64,000 nt of DNA from Mesorhabditis belari. Its lineage: Eukaryota; Nematoda; Chromadorea; Rhabditida; Rhabditidae. The stretch is from assembly GCA_958450365.1 (NCBI GenBank), contig CAUEEP010000937.1, positions 1,736,501 through 1,800,500 on the forward strand. The letters run 5' to 3'. The notes beneath the pieces were generated by a model that was not told the origin of the DNA, ran no database searches, and was given only the letters and a program-made list of their open reading frames with translations. The position numbers and the translations under genes were made by a program. Below, in pieces: positions 55,801 to 64,000 of this stretch (position 1 is its first letter; the number at the start of each line of letters is the position of its first letter).

Positions 55801-58800
55801 CCGGACTTTCAAACTAAAATTTCTTTAACAAAAAACCATGAATTCATTCGAAATAATTTCCATTATTATTGACGACTTCTGCCCATTTTACAAGCAATTT
55901 GCGGATTCCTCTTTCGTGGTAGGATTTTGGTTTTGAATCGAAAAACTCTTAGAGCCAATTTTTGAATGCTTCTTCCGAATCGAAGTGTTCTCCCGCAAGC
56001 TCATTACTCATTATCCGGAATAAATAGTAATCAAAAGGAGCTGGACTGTATGGGGAATGCGCCAAAGGTTCCCAAGCAAGGCTATTTATTTTAGAGCGAG
56101 TCAATTTTGGAACATGAGGGCGCGCGTTGTCGTGGAGGAGAACGATCTTTGACTTGAAGGGCTATTCTTCTTCAGGGATTCATTCACCTTTCCCAACTGT
56201 TCACTGTATTTGATTACATTAACGGTCGCCTTGCTATCCAGCAACTCCCAGTACACCACTCCCTCCATATCCCAGAAAACGCAGAGCATAAACTTCCTCT
56301 GGTGCAAATCGGGCTTGGGGTCACTTTCGGGTTTCTCGCCTGACCCCACCCATTGCCGCTTCCTCTTCTTCTTCCTCGACTTCTGCCCATTTTACAGGCA
56401 ATTTGCGAATTCCCCTTTCGTAGTAGGATTTTGGTTTGAGTGTGAGACAAGTGTGAGACTCGAAAATGGAGGACTGGAGATGTCCCAGTTTGAGCACTTT
56501 CTTCAAAAGAAACCCATTTTGGTGTCAATAGAGAAGTTGTAGAGAATCAAAAATTAGGCTTATAGCCAAATTTCCAAAAAGATACACTTAGTAATTTCAC
56601 TTAAAATGTTTTGTGAAATGCGAGTTTTGTGAAAATTCGTAAATTTGGCATTTCTTGAAAACCAGTTTTTGAATGGTTCTGAAAATTTGGATATAAGCTT
56701 GATTTTTGATTCTCTACAACTTTTCCATTGACACCAAAATGGGTTTCTTCTGAAGAAAGTGCTCAAACTGTCACATATGACAATAGCCGGCAGTTTTCAA
56801 TTTGCAATGTTCTTTAAGCTCAAAATAGCTCGTAAGCTCAAAACGCATCCTTTCTGGCGCACTTATTCCTTTCATTTTCTAATAACAACAGCAAAATAGA
56901 GAATTCAGTGCACTAGAAAGTGTGTGTTGGGGAACTGGATGGCATTTGATGGCAAAAAGTTTACCTTTAAGATAACATCCGTTGACGGTCGATTTGAGGT
57001 GATCTTTCCGTTGCAGAAATTGCATTTGTACTCTCCCTGGAAAGATATTTTTTTTAAAACCATGAGAACCAAAAATTTTAACTAGCAAGAAAGTCTTTGC
57101 ACAGATTTAAACTAGAATCTAAACTAGAATCTCTTTAAAAATGAATCCACCAACACAAAAACACTTTGCTCAACTATTTACAGTGTTTTCTTGTGATCAA
57201 AAAGCTCTGCTACACTTTATTCCACTTCTATTCCATTCCACCGATCTCACCAGATCATTCACTTCATTGTCGACCTCTTGACACTTGCTCTTGGCACTTA
57301 AGCTTATCCCTAATGCTTAGCTTACCCTGATAAGGCTATCCCTAATTTCCTGATAAGGCTATCCCTTATTCGCTTTTCAAAATAGACTTGCTTTATAGCA
57401 AAATAGACTTTCAACTAGCTTAATCAACGATCTTGAAGATAGCTATAGTCTTTTATACTATACTTTTAAACTCTATACGTTTAAAATCAACATAAGACCA
57501 AACTCTAGAAGCCAAGTGACAAGTTCTGGCTGCTAGTGCTTTGTTTTCTACAGTTTTTTTTGAATGCCTATGTCTATTTGTCTGCATTTTACTTCTACAA
57601 TATATTTTGTGGCCAAAAAGCTCTTCTACACTGTATTCCACTCCTATTCCATTCCACCGATCCCACCAGATCATTCACTTCATTGTCGACCTCTTGACAC
57701 TTGCTCGTCGACGGTTTCTCTTCATCTTCATTGTTCTGAATCTCTGCCCGACTATTCGACTCACGATCGACGCTTTTCGCTTGGCGTTGGCGTTTCTGAA
57801 ACTTGAATTTGATTAGATTTGATTTTATTTGATTTGATTTGGTTAGATTAGATTACATTTAATTTGATTAGATTAGATTAGATTAGATTAGATTAGATTA
57901 GATTTGATTAGATTTGATTAGATTAGATTATATTTGATTAGGCTTTCAAATTTCCAACTCAACCTTTTGTATTTCAATTTTCGGAGCTTTGCTGAGCGAC
58001 TCTTGAGCAATTTCTTGTTTCACATCAATCTGAAAAAGATTCGAGTGTACCAGAAGAAAAAAAACAACAAAAAGACAAATCTAAAATTCTAACAAATCTA
58101 ACAATCTAACAATCTAACAGCCACTTACCACTTCTCCACTCGGCTCCATTCCAATGCAATCACTGTGCAGCCAGTAGTGACACTCGTCACACTAAATAAA
58201 AGGTATCGTATTTATTCTAATAGAAGCGCAGTCTCTAATAGAAGCAATTTTGTGGAATGATTGAAAATAAAAATGCATGCACTTCCATTAGAAATATTAT
58301 ATTTCAATGTAACTTCTTTTGCACTTAAAAGATCTTTGTTTCTCACTCACCTGTATACATTTAGAGTGTCCCCCCAAGGACCCCCTTTGCCCCCTCAAGT
58401 GCCCCCTCTGCCCCTCCAAGGGCCCCCTTTGCCCCCTCAAGTGCCCCCTCTGCCCCTCAAGTGTCCCCTCTGCCCCCCAAGTGCCCCTCCAAGTGCCCCC
58501 TTAAGTCGAAAAGTGTTCTTTAGATGGACACTTTAGAGGGACACTTAGGGGATACTTAGGGGACACTTAAGGGACACTTAGGGGACACTTGGGGGGCAGA
58601 GGGGGAGGGGCACTCGAAATGTATTTTGTAGCATCTTCCCACTCACCTGTAGCATTTTCCCATCTTCTTCCAACGATCCACAAATGCATCGAATCGCATC
58701 GTCGCATTCATTTGCTTTCCCCGTTGGCCAAGCATCGTCTGGGTCATAAGAGCCGATCTGAATTTAAACATTGCAAATCATGAGTTCAAGAAGGCTATAT

Positions 58801-60632
58801 TTTTCTCGAGAAATTATTTGCAAAGTTTAATTAGCGGCAAATTAGCAAAGTCTAGAGGCAATGGGAGGTTTTTGGAGGTTTTTGAAGGTTTTTGGGGGTT
58901 TTTGAAGGTTTTTGAAGGTTCACGAATAGTAAAGCTTTGTGAAAATGGTAATATTCTGAAGAATTCTCATGTGTCACTTGATCTAAACTCATAAAGAACA
59001 TCGAGCTCACCAATTGATCGCATTGCAGATACTCGAAATTCACTCCAGACAATCGCTTCCTTGGCTTCTCATCCCTTTGTGATCCCTCGCTCTTCACCTC
59101 GTCTTTCTCCTCTTTTATCTCTTCTTTTATCTCCATTCTGGAGGTGATTGCCTTTTTGCCCAAGTAACAATCGATGAGTTTTCTAAAAAAAATCCATTAT
59201 TTATGTCTTAACTTTGTATTTACTTGTGAAGTTTTGAGCAATTCGATTCTCGGGAGAATTCTTTCAGATGCTCGATGAACGTTCGTTTGTCAGCGCCAAA
59301 ACGGAGAGATTCGATGCACTTTGAGTAGTATTTTAGTAGCCTCAATGGCATTGATCCGTCTGGATAACGGGCACGTCTCGCGATCAATTGAAGGACCTGA
59401 AAATGATGATTTTCATGGAGAAAATGGGAAAACAGAACTAGTTTTTTGGCTTAAAGAGTGGAGATAGTGAAAAACTCATTTACTTTGTGAATTGCATTTC
59501 CTTTTCTGTTTCATCTGTTTCTGTTTACTATAACTTTTTCCCTACATCAAATTGCTAGATTCATTATTTCATTCATTTTCAAATAGCTTCATTATTTCAT
59601 TAATTCTAGCTAAAATCTATTCAAAACCATATCGAAACTAGGAAAAAATGCTAAAATTCAATGAAGTAAGTAGTTAAAGATCAATTTGGCTATAAATCGG
59701 TTATAAAATTGAGTACTTCCGCATTTTTGCCCGATTATAGGAGTTTGATCCGGGCCCCGCCCCTTTGCCATTGGCAATCTGACTTTGAGCTCAAATATCT
59801 TGGCTTTGGGCTGTTCAATTTAGAGATTCTTGGTATCATTAGATGCGCCAAGTCTTTCTCTATCGATTGGTAGGAAAACTGTTTAAATTGGTCAATCCAA
59901 AGCCAAGATATTTGAGTTCAAAGTTAGATTGCCAATGGCAAAAGGGGCGGGGCGCGTATAAAAGGTGGGACATGCTCCACCCCTTCGCCATTGGCAATCT
60001 AACTTTGAGCTCAAGTATCTTGATGTTCGGCTGTTCAATTTAAATATTCTTGGTATGAGTTGAGACGTATAAAAGATGGGACACGCCCCGCCCCTTTTGC
60101 CATTGGCAATCTAACTTTGAGCTCAAATATCTTGGCTTTGGGTTGTTCAATTTAGAGATTCTTGGTATCATTAGATGCGCCAAGTCTTTCTCTGTCGATT
60201 GGTAAAAAAACTATTTAAATTGGACAACCGAAAGGCAAGATATTTGAGTTCAAAGTTTTATCTTAAACAGTGAAAAACTCATGTACTTTTAGCACATGAG
60301 TTTTTGGCCTTTTAGTGAATTGTATTTCCTTTTTTGTTTACTATAACTTTTTCCCTACATCAAATTGCTAAATTTGCTCAGATATAGTCGTTAAAACAGT
60401 GCTTTTTCAGAGATAACTTCAATATAAAGTATACTGCAAGAAAAAAGTAGGTTTAAACAGAGCCGACTGAAGCTTTTGAACTTGTCCTAACTAGTAGCTC
60501 TTAAGGTTTTGGCTCTTAAGGTCTTGGCTCTTAAGTTATTAGACCCTTAAGTTGTTGGACTCTTAAGTTGTTGGACTCTTAAGTTGCTGGTTCTTAGGAC
60601 AGACAGACGGACGGACATACAGACAAACGTTC

Positions 60633-60667
<35 letters not shown>

Positions 60668-63600
60668 ACGTCTACGCGATAATACAAATTATGTTAACGT
60701 AAAATTCCAAGCTGAGCTAGAAAGCTGAAAATTTGTACTCGGAGGGTTTTCGGGGGCTAGGAATCCGAATTTGCAATCAGATTTGTAATCAAATTTTTGC
60801 TAGGTGCCCTCAGTACCTCTAGGTCGAATATCTGTGCGCTAAGTGAAGAGTTTAGTGAGCGAATAGGTTTCGCTGTGACTCACATGTCTCATTGCATTCC
60901 TCGACCCTTTACCCACTCGATCCACTGCCAGTAAACGAATCGGCGCTAAAAAAAGTTTTTGAGTCTAGACGATGAGCTCATTCTTCATTAATTTAATTCA
61001 TTAATTTCTTTTTTTTCTACGTTTTTACCTCCATTCCAAACGGCTCGATTCACCGAAAGAGCCCGATTTCTAAGCAAGAATAAGCGCTCCTTTTGAACGA
61101 TGCTCTCTTCCTGAAAGGGAAATTTGAAAAACTATTTTGATTGCTACAAGTTATAGATTTCTATTTTTCAAATCTTAAGCCAAATCTTAAGCCAAACCTT
61201 GATGCAAATATCGTCAGCCATTGCTAAATGAGGATTCCGAGCAGCTTTATTGTAAACTGGAGAAGTGGCGGCTTGCGAGAGACATTTCTTGCATTCACAC
61301 AAGCATTCGATTGGGGATTGTCGAGAAAAGGAAACCTAGAGTCAGAATTGATTTCTTTGATTGATTTTTCTTTAAAGTATACTTTGAGCTTAAAAAAAAT
61401 GCCCTAAAATGATCATTAAACTGACCGTAATCGCTGTATCCTTATCGATTTCATCTCTAGCGAAGATTCCCGCTTTGAGGCGACCATTCACAAGCCTGTA
61501 ACTGATCTATTGCAAAAGCAAATCACTAGTGCAAAAGCAAATCAATTGAAGATCTTCATTTTGAATAGGATTCTGTCAAAAGTCACAATTCTGTCCACTT
61601 ACCACACTTGAAATTCAGCATTTGCGGTGCACGAGTGAGTGACAAAGCGGCCGAGATTTCCCTTCAAAGTCGCGTCAACAAATATCCGCGAACACAACGC
61701 CAAGGCTCGTATCTGAACAAAAATCGTTTCCAAAATCGTTTCAAAAACAAGATTTGTTTCAAAAATCAAACTAAAACCAAGTTCTATTAGTCAATTCTAT
61801 TCGGTACATGCATAAGAAATGCGATTTCAAAATTTTCATAAATTTCCAACGATAGAAACATTCATCGATTTCCTGAAATCGATTTCCTGATATTGATGAA
61901 TGTTATAAATTATTTGAAAGTTGTAAACGAAAGCTGTAAATCTCCTCTACAAAATACGCTAAAACGTGTTTCAATTGATCGAAGCATTGAAGAAATTTCA
62001 AGGGCGAAATGCGAGTGACCAAAAAAGGAATCGAGGGACTTTAGGGACAATTTTAGTGTCGTCAAAATAGAGTTAGCTTCCCAAAATTGAAGATGTAAAA
62101 AAGAAAGAATAACTCTATATCAATTGTTTAAAAAGTCTAACGGAAATGCATTTACAGAAATTTCGATAAAGCATAAGTTTAAAAACCTCAAAATTGTCAA
62201 AAAAAAAACCCAGCTTTTTCACAGAAAGGAAAAATTATTGCAAAAACAAAGTTTTCCCATGAAATGATCCCAACTCTTAATTATTTTGAATGATATTTTT
62301 GAATGATATTTTAGGGCCGTCATTTTCCACTATATAGTCAAAAGCGAACCCTTGTGAAACTGGGGTTTTGACTCTATTTTGAGCACACTAAACTTGTCCC
62401 TAAAGTGACTCGATTCCTTTTTTTGGTCACTCGCATTTCGCCTTCGAAATTTCTTCAATGCTTCGATCAATTGAAACACGTTTTAGCCTATTTTGTAGAG
62501 GAGATTTACAGCTTTCGTTTACAACTTTCAAATAGTTTATAACATTCATCGATATCAGAAAATCGATATTAGAAAATCGATATCAGGAAATCGATGTTTC
62601 TATCGTTGGCAATTTATGAAAATGTTCAAATCCGCATTTCTTATGCATTTCTTATGCATTTCTTATACATTTCTTATTTAAAACTTTAATCCCATGCCCA
62701 CCGTTTTATCCGAATACTCGTTTTTAATCCTTTTTTCCATTTCCTTCTGATTGATCACTTCGCCAGCGAACTCACACTAAAAATTTCGCGTTTTGTTGAT
62801 TGTTGATTTAAGGTTGATGTTGATTTAAGGCTTTATTGTATTAGGTTGATGCATAAGTGTTTTTGTTCCTTTTCGTCGGCCGTTTCAAGCCAACAAATGC
62901 ACCAATTAAACTACGGTTGATTTCATTAGAAAAAGCAATTATTTTTCTGCAAAATAACATTAAAACGGGTTTAAAAATATTTGATGCCTGGATTTTCTTG
63001 AGAGTATGAAGTCGGGTAGTCAAAAAGGGCTAACTCGATGATGCGGTTTAGACACCTTAGCTAAAGAAAACCTATCTTCGTGTCAATAGATAAAAGATAG
63101 AGAAAAAAAAACGTTTGATATTTCGCCAAAATTTCAGAGAAATTCATTCAGCCAATTTTTCCGTAGAGTTTTTTTATAGATTTTTACGAAAAAGGCGTTT
63201 TTCACTCTCGAATTTGCTTGAAAGTGAACCGAAATTCATTTAAAAAGCACGTGTGGCTGACTGGTTAAGTGTCTTTTATCTTAATCGGAAGGTCGAGGGT
63301 TCGAACCCCACATGCGACATGGTCACCCCCTTCGGATTTCCTTTCCCTTCGGGTTGAGAGGTTTTCTGGAGGGCAGTCTGGTGGTTGTGGCCCCAGTTCT
63401 TTAAAGTGACAAGCCACTCCTTCATCGTCATCTTCCCTTCACCACCAAAAAAGCTATTTAGTTCCCCATTGAGCTTAGGGTTAGGGAGCCGTCTGTCATG
63501 ACGTGGGTTAAGTTAAGATATAGCCTAGTATTGTGTGTGTCGTTGTATTGTGATTGATATATTTCGTGTATGCGATAAATTCACCACTGGTAGCCCCAGT

Positions 63601-63917
63601 CGGTATTTTTAAAAAGATGCAAATTGAACAAAAAAAAACACTTTTTTTATAGAGCAAACTATAGATTAATTGGTGAATTTGTTACTTTTTAACAAAAGTA
63701 CGAAAAAAAACGAAAAGACTTATGCATCAACCTATTATATAAAAAAATTTGATAGTTAAATTTTTGAATCTTTCCAAAAAAAAAAACTAACCACAAATGC
63801 TCCAGAATGGATTCTTCTTCGAGAATATAGATGAATTTCGGCCTCTTTTTGATGATGATTTGATTTGCTTTGAGATTTCTCATTTGTATAGAGATCATCG
63901 CATGGGTTGAGGAAAGG
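49856..63917 (-). CDS. ASH1/LIN-59-like SET-PHD-BAH chromatin protein, 5' end outside window
   Basis: Minus-strand exons: 63917-63792, 62776-62702, 61712-61603, 61495-61426, 61335-61198, 61110-61029, 60945-60884, 59396-59224, 59182-59011, 58757-58647, 58191-58129, 58029-57964, 57795-57667, 57036-56965, 55483-55415, 55373-55326, 55278-55193, 54974-54885, 53726-53651, 53566-53453, 53251-53102, 52030-51950, 50101-49856. Phases agree at every junction; about 720 residues plus an uncertain last exon. Order: SET (SGAFVCEFAGEVI, FVDATLKGNLGRFVTHSC, WLVNGRLKAGIFARD), post-SET CLCECKKC, helical region, PHD (CICGSLEEDGKMLQCDECHYWLHSDC ... YKCNFC; eight ligands), BAH (ESVYVEKLTGDE, GIMRVERLI, FYYARPHETF.DPTRKFHPNE). 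This order is that of ASH1, the nematode LIN-59 group: nuclear H3K36-type regulators of developmental gene expression. No bromodomain. The SET NHSC is THSC and YDY is absent. The last exon may end by splicing near 50042 rather than at 49856. Confidence 0.85.
50783..51340. repeat. 15-bp minisatellite, unit GATGATCTGGATCTA
   Basis: About 36 units with interspersed 18-bp GATTGAGATCTAGAT blocks every 4-6 units. The repeats contain GATCTAGATC, so both strands can self-pair. It lies in the intron before the last SET-gene exon. Confidence 0.95.
51341..51949. other. Intron stretch with a dispersed repeat
   Basis: 51640-51790 resembles 28540-28680, and 51530-51580 contains AAACTCGCATTTCACAAAAC, also found inverted inside both mariner copies. 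No exon seen. Confidence 0.4.
52058..53077 (-). mobile_element. Mariner transposon remnant A
   Basis: 1,020 bp bounded by TTAGGTTGGTGAATTGAAAACTG-type inverted termini with TA on both sides. Minus-strand remnants of the transposase include LHQKKFMLCVFW and GVVYWELLDSKATVN, plus a C-terminal AEVVNNNGNYF motif. The frame is broken, and the AEV part is present twice. It sits between two SET-gene exons. Confidence 0.85.
53078..53101. other. Mariner-exon junction
   Basis: Only 24 bp separate the mariner terminus from the SET-gene exon 53251-53102, so the insertion sits just past the donor (GTTTGG) and may influence its use. Confidence 0.5.
54050..54770. mobile_element. Dispersed palindromic repeat, copy 1
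   Basis: Repeated alternation of CCATTGGCAATCTAACTTTG, TTGAGCTCAAATATCTTGG and TCTTTCTCTATCGATTGGTA in both orientations. About 480 bp match 59600-60080 directly. In a SET-gene intron. Confidence 0.8.
54985..55135. repeat. 14-15-bp A/T-rich repeat, unit AATTCATTTAAAAG
   Basis: About ten copies right next to the SET-gene exon 54974-54885. Confidence 0.9.
55778..56804 (-). mobile_element. Mariner transposon remnant B
   Basis: Same family as remnant A, roughly 95 percent alike by eye. The left terminus (TTGGGTTGGTGAATTG) is intact with TA; the right terminus is cut short at TTTCAATTTGC. Transposase pieces LHQRKFMLCVFWDMEGVVYW are readable on the minus strand; frames are broken. Confidence 0.85.
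57195..57290. repeat. Duplicate of SET-gene exon end and donor
   Basis: Matches 57609-57708, which contains the end of exon 57795-57667. This copy also reads SKCQEVDNEVNDL in frame and has a better donor (GTGAGA against GTGGGA). Its acceptor would be AAGTGCCAAG, which is weak. Confidence 0.6.
57810..57945. repeat. TTAGATTAGA/TTTGATTAGA microsatellite
   Basis: 5-bp and 10-bp units, in the SET-gene intron left of exon 58029. Confidence 0.95.
58365..58620. repeat. C-rich array facing a G-rich inverted counterpart
   Basis: CCCCTCTGCCCC/CAAGTGCCC units (58370-58505) are followed by GGGGACACTTA units and GGGGGGCAGAGGGGGAGGGG (58535-58612), so the two halves can fold on each other. Confidence 0.85.
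58860..58920. repeat. GGTTTTTGAA repeat
   Basis: Six units of about 10 bp in a SET-gene intron. Confidence 0.9.
59600..60280. mobile_element. Dispersed palindromic repeat, copy 2
   Basis: Direct copy of 54050-54530, then further inverted units. In the SET-gene intron between 60884 and 59396. Confidence 0.8.
60490..60670. repeat. Short arrays TTAAGTTGTTGGACTC and (CTGT)n with hairpin
   Basis: A GACGGACATACAGACAAACG segment is followed by CGTTTGTCTGTCTGTCTGTC, giving a hairpin that ends in (CTGT)n. Confidence 0.9.
61808..62660. mobile_element. Foldback element, about 270-bp arms
   Basis: Arms share CATAAGAAATGCG, GATAGAAACATTCATCGAT, GTAAATCTCCTCTACAAAAT and GAAATTTCAAGGGCGAAATGCG. The outer left edge lies about 95 bp from the SET exon 61712-61603. 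The loop is about 270 bp with no gene. Confidence 0.88.
62841..63735. mobile_element. Mariner-like MITE with SINE nested inside
   Basis: Same family as 32955-33477. Subtracting the 364-bp SINE leaves about 530 bp, the size of the empty copy. TA flanks at least the left end. It occupies the SET-gene intron between 63792 and 62776. Confidence 0.85.
63247..63610 (+). mobile_element. tRNA-derived SINE, copy 2
   Basis: Almost identical to 11396-11760 over the whole length. The flanking direct repeat is short (TTTAAAAAG). Confidence 0.88.
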
Positions 63918-64000
63918 CTGAAAGGAGCTGATTGAAGCTGATTGAAGCTGATTGAAGAAATAAAAATTGAATAATTATTGGTGTAACCATTCGTTTAGGC

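Noticed and set aside
52376..56542. Active mariner transposases
   Set aside because: Both copies have broken frames and rearranged catalytic parts; only short motif pieces are readable.

Overview
The window reads as nuclear DNA of a free-living type nematode. The signs are compact multi-exon genes with TTTTCAG-like acceptors and some introns of only about 40 nt, three genes for secreted ShK-domain proteins, runs of the nematode telomere hexamer TTAGGC inside introns, and very many mariner/Tc1 remnants, foldback elements and minisatellites. No bacterial or plasmid features were seen. All gene models below were built by hand from reading frame, splice dinucleotides and intron phase; none has transcript support.

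Layout. 1-5153: a DUF3050 gene (+) and, at the left edge, the start of a near-identical inverted copy (-), head to head about 3.3 kb apart. 5154-6904: minisatellites and a doubtful charged exon. 6905-9432 (-): ShK gene A. 10950-11864 (-): part of an unrecognised gene whose intron holds a tRNA-derived SINE. 13280-15873 (+): a multi-pass membrane protein gene that ends abruptly at a mariner-derived insertion. 15874-18480: nested transposons, then a 630-bp G-rich 13-bp satellite. 18482-21245 (-): ShK gene B. 22014-23378: a large foldback element. 23721-25420 (-): ShK gene C (5' exon not found). 25421-31426: transposon fragments, telomere-type repeats and minisatellites. 31427-43782 (-): a two-Ig-domain, single-pass membrane protein whose third intron carries 3.6 kb of a 26-bp satellite. 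43783-49855: Tc1-type remnants and minisatellites. 49856 to the right edge (-): an ASH1/LIN-59-like chromatin gene with SET, post-SET, PHD and BAH domains, 5' end outside the window.

The genes do not form an operon or an obvious pathway: there is one chromatin regulator, one cell-surface Ig protein, three secreted Cys-rich proteins, one membrane protein and one DUF3050 protein. The most unusual features are not the genes. They are (1) palindrome plus telomere-repeat cassettes at two sites, (2) foldback elements with a tRNA-like A-box/B-box module at their centre, one of which seems to have seeded an 18-bp minisatellite, (3) a minisatellite whose every unit is a hairpin, and (4) a SET domain that lacks the usual NHSC asparagine and the YDY tyrosines.
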